From positions 496,001 through 560,000 of the forward strand of contig NZ_AXVK01000001.1 in the NCBI RefSeq assembly GCF_000482485.1: 64,000 bases of DNA. Reading direction: 5' to 3'. The notes under the pieces were generated by a model. The model had not been told where the DNA came from. It did no database searches and saw only the letters and a program-made list of their open reading frames with translations. Positions 1-8,510 of the stretch are shown in pieces. Source of the DNA: Paucisalibacillus globulus DSM 18846. Its GTDB lineage: Bacteria; Bacillota; Bacilli; Bacillales; Amphibacillaceae. Position numbers and translations under genes: made by a program. Position 1 is the first letter of the stretch, and each line of letters begins with the position of its first letter.

Positions 1-839
1 AATTAATGGGAATTAAGACATTTAAACCGAAAATTGCTGTTCTATTAAATATATTTGAGGCCCATTTGGATTACCATAAAACACTTGAGAACTACAAATT
101 AGCGAAGGCCAATATTTTTATTAATCAATTGGAAGATGATTATTTAATATATAATGCAGATGAACCGAATGTTGTCGAAGCAAGTAGAAGTGCTAAGTCA
201 ATCAGAGTGCCATTTTCAGTTTCTGTAAAACTAGAAAATGGAGCATGGGTAGATGAAGATTACTTGTATTTTAAAGATGAAAGAATTATTGCTTTAAAGG
301 ACATTGTATTAGTTGGAACTCATAACCTAGAAAATATTTTAGCAGCGGTGAGTGCCGCGAAATTAAGTGGTGCAACAAACCAAGGAATAATTGAAGTTCT
401 AAAGACTTTTACTGGTGTTACACATCGTTTACAATTTATTGCAAATATAAATGGCCGTTTATTTTATAATGATTCGAAAGCTACCAATATACTTGCAACT
501 CAAAAGGCACTCTCATCCTTTAATCAACCTACAATACTACTTGCGGGTGGATTAGATAGAGGGAATGGTTTTGATGAGTTAATCCCATATCTTAAAAATG
601 TTAAGGGTGTAGTTGTTTTTGGTGAGACAGCTGATAAGCTTAAGGATACTTCTCTTAAGGCAGGGATTAAAACTATAATTTTTGCTGAGAATGTAGAGGA
701 TGCTGTTCATAAAGCATATGAAATGTCTGAATCATCTGATGTGGTTCTACTATCGCCAGCCTGTGCAAGCTGGGATCAATATAAGACTTTTGAAGAAAGA
801 GGAGACATGTTTATACAAGCCGTGCATACAATAAAGTAG
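1..839 (+). CDS. murD: UDP-N-acetylmuramoylalanine--D-glutamate ligase, 5'-truncated by window
   Basis: MurD adds D-glutamate to UDP-MurNAc-L-Ala in the cytoplasmic stage of peptidoglycan synthesis. The window opens inside the gene: the frame is open from base 3 to the TAG at 837-839, giving about 278 residues against roughly 450 in the family, so the N-terminal domain and ATP P-loop lie outside. Visible family signatures are HLDYH in the central domain, GTHNLEN, the NDSKATN lysine motif, LLAGGLDRG, and [10 protein letters not shown] near the C terminus. The next gene is the SEDS gene, as in the B. subtilis order murD-spoVE. The internal ATG at base 6 is not a real start. The assignment is secure; only the left boundary is missing. 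Confidence 0.95.
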   Translation, partial: LMGIKTFKPKIAVLLNIFEAHLDYHKTLENYKLAKANIFINQLEDDYLIYNADEPNVVEASRSAKSIRVPFSVSVKLENGAWVDEDYLYFKDERIIALKDIVLVGTHNLENILAAVSAAKLSGATNQGIIEVLKTFTGVTHRLQFIANINGRLFYNDSKATNILATQKALSSFNQPTILLAGGLDRGNGFDELIPYLKNVKGVVVFGETADKLKDTSLKAGIKTIIFAENVEDAVHKAYEMSESSDVVLLSPACASWDQYKTFEERGDMFIQAVHTIK

Positions 840-920
840 GGGCTTGTTTAAATAAATATCCATAATAATTTATTTGATGAAATGCCCCTTATTCCAACAA
901 ACGTTGTGAGGGGTGTTTTT

Positions 921-2033
921 TTGTTAAATAGAGAGATTTCTATAAAGGACAAGCCGGACTATATATTATTAACGATTATATTATTACTACTATCTATTGG
1001 AATTATAATGGTATATAGCTCATCGTATATTTGGGCTGATTATAAATTTAATGATTCGTTTTATTTTGTTAAAAGACAGGTATTATTTGCTGGTGTTGGT
1101 GTAGCAGGAATGTTTTTCTTTATGTATATTCCATATAGCAATTGGGCAAAGTATGCAAAAATTATTTTGCTAGTTTGTTTTGGACTCCTTTTAATCGTAT
1201 TAATACCAGGTGTTGGATTAACAAGAGGAGGAGCACAAAGTTGGATTGGAATCGGAGCTTTCAGTATACAGCCCTCTGAATTTATGAAGTTAGGACTTAT
1301 TATATTTCTGTCTGTGTTTTTATCGAAAAACCAGAAATATATAACCTCTTTTAAAAAAGGATTTCTTCCAGCATTGCTCTTAGTGTTTACAGCTTTTGGA
1401 CTAATCATGCTACAACCAGACCTTGGTACTGGAATGGTTTTAGTACTAACTTGTATGATTATGATATTTGTCTCTGGTGCAAGGATATCACATTTTATTG
1501 GTTTAGGAGTATTGGGATTACTTGGTTTTGCTTTGCTTATTATTTCTGCTCCATACCGAATAAGTAGAATAACGGCCTTTTTAAATCCATGGGAAGATCC
1601 ACTAGGTGATGGATTTCAAATTATTCAATCCTTGTATGCAATCGGACCGGGTGGCTTAATGGGGGTAGGATTAGGGAATAGTTTGCAGAAGTATTTTTAC
1701 TTACCAGAACCCCAAACGGACTTTATTTTCGCAATACTTGGGGAAGAGCTAGGTTTTATGGGAGGAACACTATTACTAGTATTATTTATTTTGTTATTTT
1801 GGCGTGGAATAAGAATTGCATTAGAGTCACCGGATTCGTTTGGAAGATTTCTTTCACTAGGGATTGTTTCCATGTTAACGGTACAGGTAATGATTAATAT
1901 TAGTGTGGTTATTGGGTTAATCCCTGTTACTGGTATAACCCTTCCATTTTTAAGTTATGGTGGTTCTTCATTGACCTTAACATTGTGTTCTGTAGGAATT
2001 TTGTTAAATATAAGTAGAAATGCTAAACTTTAA
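921..2033 (+). CDS. spoVE: SEDS-family peptidoglycan polymerase SpoVE/FtsW
   Basis: This is a multi-pass membrane glycosyltransferase of the SEDS family (FtsW, RodA, SpoVE) that polymerises lipid II with a partner class B PBP. About 370 residues, hydrophobic throughout, with the family motifs GGAQSWI, QPSEFMKL and the stretch PEPQTDFIFAILGEELG. I place the start at TTG 921 because a strong GAGGGGTG site (908-915) sits just upstream; an ATG at 882 would add 13 unsupported residues. Its position right after murD matches spoVE of B. subtilis, but the same locus holds ftsW in many bacteria. Whether it serves vegetative division, the spore cortex or both cannot be told from sequence. Confidence 0.88.
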   Translation: MLNREISIKDKPDYILLTIILLLLSIGIIMVYSSSYIWADYKFNDSFYFVKRQVLFAGVGVAGMFFFMYIPYSNWAKYAKIILLVCFGLLLIVLIPGVGLTRGGAQSWIGIGAFSIQPSEFMKLGLIIFLSVFLSKNQKYITSFKKGFLPALLLVFTAFGLIMLQPDLGTGMVLVLTCMIMIFVSGARISHFIGLGVLGLLGFALLIISAPYRISRITAFLNPWEDPLGDGFQIIQSLYAIGPGGLMGVGLGNSLQKYFYLPEPQTDFIFAILGEELGFMGGTLLLVLFILLFWRGIRIALESPDSFGRFLSLGIVSMLTVQVMINISVVIGLIPVTGITLPFLSYGGSSLTLTLCSVGILLNISRNAKL

Positions 2034-2212
2034 TTTTGATATGTTTTATTAATGAACCAAGTTTGTAATATCTGTGTAGAAGAAGGGAAATATTAGTATT
2101 CGGTCTAAGCAGCCTAAAACTATTATTTCTTACTAATATACTGTACACTATAATTGGTAAAAATTTATTGTGAAAGTATTTAGATGTGTACTATATGTTT
2201 TTGTGATTGTTA

Positions 2213-2221
2213 TGTTATAAT
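2213..2221 (+). promoter_or_regulatory. Extended -10 promoter for divIB
   Basis: TGTTATAAT is a perfect extended -10 element 74 bases before the divIB start. No good -35 is visible, which is tolerated with an extended -10. It would let divIB be transcribed independently of spoVE. Confidence 0.5.
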
Positions 2222-2237
2222 TTAAATAACTCAGTCT

Positions 2238-2262
2238 AAACGGCATCTGGTATGCCGTTTTA
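2238..2262 (+). terminator. Hairpin between spoVE and divIB
   Basis: AAACGGCAT pairs exactly with ATGCCGTTT around a 5-base loop, followed by only a short T-rich stretch. It lies downstream of the candidate divIB promoter, so it could be a weak terminator of spoVE transcripts or a leader hairpin of divIB. The rest of the 262-base gap shows nothing recognisable; murG and murB, expected here, are absent. Confidence 0.45.
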
Positions 2263-2295
2263 ATGTGTTAATTTTTAAAAAAGGAAAGAATAGGA

Positions 2296-3090
2296 ATGAC
2301 GAAAGAGAAAATTGTTTCAATAGAGGACCGTATCCCCAAATTGAAGCAAGCCCGTAAAAAGAAGGCTAATAGACGCCTTGTGTTTTACTTATCTATTTTT
2401 TTCTTCTTAATATCTATCATAGTCTATCTTCAATCACCACTTAGCCATGTTAAAACTATTCTAGTTACTGGTAATTCCTTCTACCCTGATAAAGAGGTTA
2501 TTGAACAAAGCGGTCTTAAGAAAGATACCAACATATGGACAATAAAAAAAGAAGAAATTACTAAAGCTCTGGAAGAAATTCCACTAGTTGATACTGTTAC
2601 GGTTGAGACAAAGCTTCCATGGACAATAGAGATACATTTGATAGAACATGAAAGAATTGGGTATATAAAAAAGGAAAATAGCTATTATCCAATCTTAGGT
2701 AATGGAGAGGTGTTCTCGGATAGTGGAGATGAACAATTAACTGGGGATGCACCGTTATTAGTGAATTTTTCGGATAAAAAAGTTCTAACTGAGATGTCTG
2801 AGGAATTGAGTAAGTTAACAACAAATATTCGAAACATCATTTCAGAGATACACATGACACAGACCGATGAGAATAATAAAGAAATTATATTATTCATGAG
2901 TGATGGGTTTGTTGTAGAGTCTTCTGTACGAGACTTTTCAGAAAAGATGAAAGTTTATCCATCAATTGCGGCACAACTCGATCCAAATGTTGAAGGCATT
3001 ATTCATATTGGAGTAGGTGCTTATTTTGAGCCATTTAATCAGGAAATTACGGAAGAGGAAGAAATAATTACCAATGATAATGAAGAATAA
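2296..3090 (+). CDS. divIB: Cell division protein DivIB/FtsQ
   Basis: DivIB (FtsQ) is a bitopic divisome protein that bridges FtsL/DivIC and the septal synthases. The 264 residues show a basic cytoplasmic N terminus (residues 1-27), one membrane span at about 28-46 (LVFYLSIFFFLISIIVYL), then a POTRA domain (about 50-120, VKTILVTGNSFYPDKEVIEQ) and a beta domain, ending in an acidic tail rich in Glu. The start at ATG 2296 follows a purine-rich AAGGAAAGAATAGG. It stands directly after the SEDS gene without the usual murG and murB in between, and ylxW, ylxX and sbp, which follow divIB in B. subtilis, are also missing before ftsA. Confidence 0.92.
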   Translation: MTKEKIVSIEDRIPKLKQARKKKANRRLVFYLSIFFFLISIIVYLQSPLSHVKTILVTGNSFYPDKEVIEQSGLKKDTNIWTIKKEEITKALEEIPLVDTVTVETKLPWTIEIHLIEHERIGYIKKENSYYPILGNGEVFSDSGDEQLTGDAPLLVNFSDKKVLTEMSEELSKLTTNIRNIISEIHMTQTDENNKEIILFMSDGFVVESSVRDFSEKMKVYPSIAAQLDPNVEGIIHIGVGAYFEPFNQEITEEEEIITNDNEE

Positions 3091-3315
3091 CGGACAGAAT
3101 TTATCCGTTTTAGAAGAATAATCTAGTTAAAGGATTAAATCTATTAAAATATGTATAGTTTTTATAGATAAATGGCTATTATATATTCCCTTTTTTGAGA
3201 AAATCCTTTAAAATAAGAGATTATAGTATAGTTATTAAATGAACTTTGAATTAATTATTGCATTAAGAAATATATCCGATGTTTTTTGATGCTTCTGAAT
3301 TAGGAGGTGCCTTTG

Positions 3316-4599
3316 TTGAACAACAATGATATACTTGTCAGTCTTGATATAGGTACAACGAAAATTAAAGTAATTATTGGTGAAGTTTTAAACGACTCAT
3401 TAAACATTATTGGTGTTGGGACAGCAAAATCAAATGGTATGAAAAAAGGTGCCATCGTTGATATTGATCAAACCGTACATTCTATTCGTAATGCAGTTGA
3501 ACAAGCAGAACGGATGGTAGGAATGCAGATTGATAGTGTTGTAGTGGGTATTAGTGGAAATCATATTCAGCTTCAACCATGTCATGGGGTAGTTGCAGTT
3601 CAAAGTGAAAACCGTGAAATCACTAACGAAGATGTAAAACGAGTTATTGATGGGGCACAAGTAATTTCCATTCCCCCGGAAAGAGAAATTATTGATGTTA
3701 TCCCAAAACAATTTATTGTCGATGGACTTGATGAAATTACCGATCCACGAGGTATGATTGGTGTTCGCTTAGAAATGGAAGGTACAATTATCACTTGCTC
3801 TAAGACAGTCTTACATAACATCTTGAAATGTGTAGAACGTGCTAACTTACAAGTGTCAGATATCTGTTTACAGCCACTTTCAGCAGGTACGGTTGCACTT
3901 TCCAAGGATGAAAAGAATTTGGGAGTAGCACTCATCGATGTAGGTGGTGGCTGTACAACAGTCTCAATATTTGAGAATGACCATATGGTATCAACTAGCG
4001 TGGTCCCTCTTGGAGGAGACAACATTACGAAAGATTTATCAATCGGTTTACGAACTTCTACAGAAGAGGCTGAAGAAATTAAAGTAAATCATGGTCATGC
4101 TTTTTATGATGATGCTCTGGAAGATGAAGTATTTGAAGCAACTATCATTGGTAGTAATGCCAAACAAACATTCAACCAACTTCAAATTGCTGATATGATT
4201 GAAGCAAGATTGGAAGAGATTTTTGCATATGTTGAAAGAGAAATCCGTAGAATGGGATATCATGAACTACCAGGGGGCTATGTTCTTACTGGAGGAACAA
4301 TGAAGATGTCAGGAGCTCTTGAGCTTGCTGAAGATGTCTTCCGAGCAAATGTTCGTATTGCAATACCAGATTACATCGGGGTACGTGAGTCACAATTTAC
4401 TGCAAGTGTTGGAATCTTACAATTTGCTTATCATAATGCAAAAATACAAGGAAAAGAATTATTCCCAGCAATAACAACTCATGTGGAAGAACCGAAACCA
4501 AAACGAATGAAAAAACAACCGGTAAAAAATACTAATGAAAACGAAAATGATAAAAAAGAGTCTGGAATTGCTAATTTATTTAAGTATTTCTTCGATTAA
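3316..4599 (+). CDS. ftsA: Cell division actin-like ATPase FtsA
   Basis: FtsA is the actin-fold protein that tethers FtsZ filaments to the membrane. The 427 residues show the phosphate-1 motif SLDIGTTKIKVIIGE, the SHS2 (1C) region, the phosphate-2 motif ALIDVGGGCTT, the adenosine motif GGYVLTGGT, and a C-terminal amphipathic helix (ANLFKYFFD) after a charged linker. The start is taken as TTG 3316, six bases after a consensus AGGAGGTG (3302-3309) and giving MNNNDILVSLDIG, which matches the B. subtilis N terminus; GTG 3307 lies inside the ribosome site. It is followed by ftsZ after 66 bases, the usual pairing. Confidence 0.97.
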   Translation: MNNNDILVSLDIGTTKIKVIIGEVLNDSLNIIGVGTAKSNGMKKGAIVDIDQTVHSIRNAVEQAERMVGMQIDSVVVGISGNHIQLQPCHGVVAVQSENREITNEDVKRVIDGAQVISIPPEREIIDVIPKQFIVDGLDEITDPRGMIGVRLEMEGTIITCSKTVLHNILKCVERANLQVSDICLQPLSAGTVALSKDEKNLGVALIDVGGGCTTVSIFENDHMVSTSVVPLGGDNITKDLSIGLRTSTEEAEEIKVNHGHAFYDDALEDEVFEATIIGSNAKQTFNQLQIADMIEARLEEIFAYVEREIRRMGYHELPGGYVLTGGTMKMSGALELAEDVFRANVRIAIPDYIGVRESQFTASVGILQFAYHNAKIQGKELFPAITTHVEEPKPKRMKKQPVKNTNENENDKKESGIANLFKYFFD

Positions 4600-4665
4600 T
4601 AAGCGTTCCCACATTAAAATTAGCTTCTAGAAATCTTGTAATTTGCATATTAGGAGGAACGAAAA

Positions 4666-5802
4666 ATGTTAGAGTTTGATACAAGTATTGACCAATTAGC
4701 TACAATTAAAGTTATTGGTGTTGGTGGTGGCGGAAATAACGCTGTTAACCGAATGATCGACCATGGAGTTGAAGGTGTAGAATTTATTGCTGCTAACACA
4801 GACGCACAAGCTTTAAATTTATCAAAAGCAGAAACTAAGTTACAAATAGGTGGAAAGCTTACTAGAGGACTTGGTGCAGGTGCAAATCCGGAGGTAGGGA
4901 AAAAGGCTGCTGAAGAAAGTAGAGAACAGCTTGAAGAAATTTTACAAGGTGCAGATATGGTTTTTGTTACTGCTGGAATGGGTGGAGGAACAGGAACTGG
5001 TGCAGCTCCAGTAATTGCTCAAGTAGCTAAAGACCTTGGTGCTCTAACCGTTGGTGTTGTCACTCGTCCTTTTTCATTTGAAGGTCGTAGAAGATCTACA
5101 CAAGCCATATCCGGTATTGAAGCATTGAAGAATAATGTAGATACATTAATTGTTATACCTAATGATCGTTTACTAGAAATAGTTGATAAAAATACCCCAA
5201 TGCTTGAAGCGTTTAGGGAAGCCGATAATGTATTACGTCAAGGGGTTCAAGGTATCTCTGACTTGATTGCAAAACCAGGATTGATTAATGTTGACTTTGC
5301 CGATGTTAAGACAATTATGTTTAACAAAGGATCTGCATTAATGGGAATTGGTATTGCAACCGGTGAAAATCGTGCTACAGAAGCTGCTAAAAAGGCAATT
5401 TCTTCACCTTTATTAGAAACATCAATTGATGGTGCCCATGGTATTTTAATGAATATTACTGGTGGTACAAACTTAAGTCTATATGAAGTGCAAGAAGCTG
5501 CGGATCTTGTTACGAATGCTGCTGATGAAGAGGTTAACGTAATCTTTGGTTCTGTAATTAATGAAGACTTGAAAGATGAAATTATTGTTACTGTTATTGC
5601 TACTGGTTTTGATGAGAATAAAAAAGTTGAACAGCCAGTTAGGCAACGACCAACGGTAAATCAAAACCAACCTACTACAACAAGAGCTAATGATGAGAAT
5701 GTTCACGTAAAAGAACAAGTGCAACAACAAATACGTCCACGTCAAGAAGAAGATATTTTAGATATCCCAACGTTCTTACGTAACCGAAATAGAAATAGAT
5801 AA
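4666..5802 (+). CDS. ftsZ: Cell division GTPase FtsZ
   Basis: FtsZ is the tubulin homologue that forms the Z ring. The 378 residues contain the tubulin signature [13 protein letters not shown], the synergy loop around [15 protein letters not shown], a Gln/Asn/Pro-rich linker from about residue 320, and the C-terminal peptide [13 protein letters not shown] that binds FtsA, SepF and EzrA. AGGAGGA lies just upstream of the ATG. FtsA and SepF partners are both encoded in this window. An intrinsic terminator follows directly. Confidence 0.98.
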   Translation: MLEFDTSIDQLATIKVIGVGGGGNNAVNRMIDHGVEGVEFIAANTDAQALNLSKAETKLQIGGKLTRGLGAGANPEVGKKAAEESREQLEEILQGADMVFVTAGMGGGTGTGAAPVIAQVAKDLGALTVGVVTRPFSFEGRRRSTQAISGIEALKNNVDTLIVIPNDRLLEIVDKNTPMLEAFREADNVLRQGVQGISDLIAKPGLINVDFADVKTIMFNKGSALMGIGIATGENRATEAAKKAISSPLLETSIDGAHGILMNITGGTNLSLYEVQEAADLVTNAADEEVNVIFGSVINEDLKDEIIVTVIATGFDENKKVEQPVRQRPTVNQNQPTTTRANDENVHVKEQVQQQIRPRQEEDILDIPTFLRNRNRNR

Positions 5803-5814
5803 TTATTGATTAGA

Positions 5815-5850
5815 AAAACGTACAGCTAATAATAGCTGTACGTTTTTTCT
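5815..5850 (+). terminator. Intrinsic terminator after ftsZ
   Basis: AAAACGTACAGCTA and TAGCTGTACGTTTT form a 14-bp perfect stem with a 4-base loop and a T run, 12 bases after the ftsZ stop. Confidence 0.9.
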
Positions 5851-5900
5851 TTTCTACTAAGGCATTTTCCTAAAAGATTCTTGTGAAATTCACTATTTGT

Positions 5901-6278
5901 ATAAACTGTGCGGTAACTTTTGTATATAGCTGGAGTTGGTGAACTGCTATCAACCCGCTCCGGCAGAATACTCCGCTTTTACTTCCAGCACAGGGGCGAC
6001 ATCTGTTCGAAACGACCTCACAGTGTCTACCTTGCCGCGGGCACGGCCTCAGCCTCCTCGCGGAAAAAACACCGCTGCGGGGTCTTCGGACACGTGCTGT
6101 TCCCGCAGGAGTCTCCGTATTCTGCCTGCGCTAGTTAGATTTTCCTATTTATGAATTGTTTGTAACGTATTTATTTTCTTAGTAATTAAGTACAATGATT
6201 CTAATTCACTACCAGCGGAGTTAGACGCTCGAATTAAATTCTAAAGTGAATTACCGCACAGTTTCTATCAACTGAGAA
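5901..6278 (+). repeat. Composite interspersed element A (GC-rich cargo)
   Basis: This is one of four elements in the window with common ends. The left arm AAACTGTGCGGTAAC (5903-5917) pairs with ATTACCGCACAGTTT (6250-6264), 14 of 15 positions. The right arm is followed by the tail CTATCAACTGAGAA (6265-6278). TATA flanks the left arm. The interior carries a 184-base GC-rich repeat (5955-6138) and then about 110 AT-rich bases with a TTCACT/AGTGAA pair. It lies between the ftsZ terminator and the spoIIGA control region. Seen: the shared ends. Inferred: mobility. No transposase is encoded within it. Confidence 0.75.
5955..6138 (-). repeat. 184-bp GC-rich repeat, copy 1
   Basis: A strongly GC-rich block in AT-rich DNA. 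It is near-identical over 184 bases to 31630-31813 and shares its core with the palindromic element at 31887-32003, hence the minus orientation. It contains a 10-bp inverted pair, GGCAGAATAC (5962-5971) and GTATTCTGCC (6117-6126). I recall similar GC-rich intergenic repeats in other Bacillaceae but cannot give a family name. Short open frames crossing it are by-products of its composition. Confidence 0.8.
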
Positions 6279-6362
6279 AATATAAAGCAACAAACATTAA
6301 GAAAAAATCTTTATCAAAATACATTATAAAATGAATAATTGGTAATAGTTCTTTTCAAAAAA

Positions 6363-6441
6363 TCCTCGACATAACTAGTTGAAATTAGCATTATTTTGCA
6401 TACAAGAAGTGACAGACTTCGCTTGATAACTAGTTTATACT
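6363..6441 (+). promoter_or_regulatory. Candidate spoIIG promoter with long spacer and Spo0A-like site
   Basis: GTGACA (6409-6414) and TATACT (6436-6441) resemble sigma-A boxes, each five of six, but are 21 bases apart. The spoIIG promoter of B. subtilis is known for sigma-A boxes about 22 bases apart that need Spo0A~P. CCTCGACAT at about 6364-6372 is, on the other strand, ATGTCGAGG, near the Spo0A box TGTCGAA, and would fall around -85. The match is by eye only. Confidence 0.45.
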
Positions 6442-6602
6442 TCTCTTTATACTTCATCAATCAGTGGATTACTCATTTATGAAAAAGAATATCTGAGTAG
6501 TTTTCTCCAGAATTACCATGTGTTTAGGAGGAGTGAATTTCTTAGGTGAAATAATAAAAATTAGAAAGAACCCTTTGTAATGCTGGAAAGGATAGGAATA
6601 GT

Positions 6603-7523
6603 ATGACTATTTATCTTGATGCAGTATGGCTATTGAATTTTTTCCTAGATTTTATGCTTTTGATGTTAACTCAAGTACTGTGTCGTGAGTATACATCAAA
6701 AAGAAGATTGATAATAGGGGCCTTTGTTGCATCACTAATTGTACCAATGACACTCTATTTTCCAAATTCATATATTTCAACTGTATTTGGAAAGATACTT
6801 TATTCTATTCTAATTATCTTGGCTACATTCCGGTTTATCTCTATAAATCGAATGTTAAAGCAATTAATATTGTTTTATTTTGTATCATTTGCAATTGGAG
6901 GTGGGCTGTTTGCAGCACATTATTTTTTACAAAGCCCAGTTGCATTAACCACCACTGGATTAATCTCTTTTAGTAGTGGACTTGGAGATCCGATAAGTTG
7001 GCTCTTTGTTGTAATTGGATTTCCAATTGCTTTTTGGTTTACGAAGAATCGTATGGACAAGCATGCAATTGAGAAAATCCGTTATGACCAGCTACATGAC
7101 GTATCCATTAGCATTAAAAATAAAGTTTATTCAACTACTGGATATATTGATAGTGGTAATCAATTGGTGGATCCGTTTACCAAAAGACCAGTTATTATTT
7201 GTGATGAGACGTTTTTAAAACAATGGTTTGAAAAAGATGATTGGGAAAATCTTAGGCAAGCATACGAGGAATTTGATGTTGAACGAATTCCTGTATCCTG
7301 GGAGAACTATATACAAATTGTTCCGTTTCATGGGGTTGAAGGGAAAAGTAAGTTTCTCTTTACAATTAAACCTGAAAAACTAACAATCTTATATGATAAC
7401 CAGCAAATAATAGCTACAAAGATTTTAATTGGCATACAGTTTGCAGATTTAACAATAGATAAACGCTATCATTGTTTACTTCATCCTCAAATTATAAAGC
7501 TAGCAACAATTCACACTGCCTAG
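6603..7523 (+). CDS. spoIIGA: Sporulation sigma-E factor-processing peptidase SpoIIGA
   Basis: SpoIIGA is the membrane-embedded aspartic protease that cleaves pro-sigma-E in the mother cell after receiving the forespore signal SpoIIR. The 306 residues have about five hydrophobic segments in the first half (to about residue 150) and a soluble C-terminal protease domain with the active-site motif YIDSGNQL. The Asp is residue 183, the position implicated in B. subtilis. AAAGGAT precedes the ATG. Its substrate gene sigE follows after 147 bases, as in the B. subtilis spoIIG operon. Two mini reading frames overlap end to start just upstream and could couple translation. Confidence 0.95.
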   Translation: MTIYLDAVWLLNFFLDFMLLMLTQVLCREYTSKRRLIIGAFVASLIVPMTLYFPNSYISTVFGKILYSILIILATFRFISINRMLKQLILFYFVSFAIGGGLFAAHYFLQSPVALTTTGLISFSSGLGDPISWLFVVIGFPIAFWFTKNRMDKHAIEKIRYDQLHDVSISIKNKVYSTTGYIDSGNQLVDPFTKRPVIICDETFLKQWFEKDDWENLRQAYEEFDVERIPVSWENYIQIVPFHGVEGKSKFLFTIKPEKLTILYDNQQIIATKILIGIQFADLTIDKRYHCLLHPQIIKLATIHTA

Positions 7524-7670
7524 GAATGAGTGTTGAATTAACCGGTTCGTAATTAAAGGCATTACGGTTGGGTCTAGTGGCCGTTAAAGTTTGAAGTAGG
7601 TTTTGTTTGGTTTTTAGTAATAATAGTCTAAAAAACTTATCATACAATCCAGAAAAAGGAGCGAATAGTT

Positions 7671-8390
7671 ATGAAGAAATTAACATTAAAAATGCGTGTT
7701 TGGTGGTATAAGCTACTCGTAAAATTAGGAATTAAATCTAAGGAAATTTATTATATAGGTGGAAGTGAAGCATTACCACCACCTCTTTCTAAGGAAGAAG
7801 AGGGTGAGTTATTAATCTTATTAACAAAGGGAGATCTTTCTGCAAGATCCGTATTGATTGAACGTAATCTCCGACTAGTAGTGTATATTGCAAGAAAATT
7901 TGAAAATACAGGTATAAATATTGAAGACTTAATTAGTATCGGGACAATTGGTTTAATTAAAGCTGTAAATACGTTTAACCCAGAGAAAAAGATTAAACTA
8001 GCTACATATGCCTCAAGATGTATTGAAAATGAGATCTTAATGTATCTAAGAAGAAATAATAAGCTTAAGTCAGAAATTTCATTTGATGAGCCATTAAACA
8101 TTGATTGGGATGGAAATGAATTGTTATTGTCAGATGTGTTAGGAACAGATGATGATGTAATAACGAAAAACCTTGAAACAAAAGTTGATAAGCATTTATT
8201 GCAAGATGCTTTATCACAACTTAATGCAAGGGAAAAACAAATCATGGAGCTTAGATTTGGTTTAGTTGGTGAAGAAGAAAAAACACAAAAAGATGTTGCA
8301 GATATGTTAGGAATATCTCAATCCTATATTTCACGTTTAGAAAAGAAAATTATACGTCGTTTGAAAAAAGAATTTAATAAAATGGTTTAG
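7671..8390 (+). CDS. sigE: RNA polymerase sporulation sigma factor SigE (pro-form)
   Basis: Sigma-E directs early mother-cell transcription. The 239 residues equal the B. subtilis length and begin with the cationic, amphipathic pro-sequence [20 protein letters not shown], followed by the conserved [18 protein letters not shown] that spans the SpoIIGA cleavage region. Regions 2 ([30 protein letters not shown]) and 4.2 ([20 protein letters not shown]) are intact. AAAAGGAGCG precedes the ATG. There is no convincing terminator before sigG, so read-through into sigG is expected and is probably silenced by the sigG leader hairpin. Confidence 0.98.
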   Translation: MKKLTLKMRVWWYKLLVKLGIKSKEIYYIGGSEALPPPLSKEEEGELLILLTKGDLSARSVLIERNLRLVVYIARKFENTGINIEDLISIGTIGLIKAVNTFNPEKKIKLATYASRCIENEILMYLRRNNKLKSEISFDEPLNIDWDGNELLLSDVLGTDDDVITKNLETKVDKHLLQDALSQLNAREKQIMELRFGLVGEEEKTQKDVADMLGISQSYISRLEKKIIRRLKKEFNKMV

Positions 8391-8445
8391 CCCTGATATA
8401 ACAAGAATTTAGAAGTTTTAAGACCTTAATTTTATTTGTCAACTT

Positions 8446-8475
8446 GCATAAATTTTACCTTCCTAGGAGATACTG
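8446..8475 (+). promoter_or_regulatory. Sigma-F/G type promoter of sigG
   Basis: GCATA (8446-8450), a 15-base spacer and GGAGATACTG (8466-8475) fit the sigma-F consensus GYWTA and GGNNANANTW except for the last base. The predicted start would fall near 8482, inside the sigG leader hairpin. Confidence 0.65.
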
Positions 8476-8506
8476 TCCTTGAACAGCATCTCCAACTGGG
8501 AGGGTA
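8456..8506 (+). promoter_or_regulatory. Hairpin sequestering the sigG ribosome-binding site
   Basis: TACCTTCCTAG (8456-8466) can pair over 11 positions, two of them G-U, with CTGGGAGGGTA (8496-8506), which contains the sigG ribosome site GGGAGGG. Inside it GAGAT/ATCTC and CTGT/ACAG extend the stem. A transcript beginning upstream (from spoIIG) contains both arms. One beginning at the internal promoter near 8482 lacks the 5' arm and leaves the site free. B. subtilis sigG is reported to use this kind of control. Confidence 0.7.
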
Positions 8507-8510
8507 AAGA

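Noticed and set aside
5920-6154. Two overlapping 72-codon frames, and a related one at 31589-31810
   Set aside because: They cross the GC-rich palindromic repeats and the surrounding arms; they lack ribosome sites and any family pattern.
7751-8245. 164-codon minus-strand frame opposite sigE
   Set aside because: Shadow of a well-conserved gene; no ribosome site and no recognised protein pattern.
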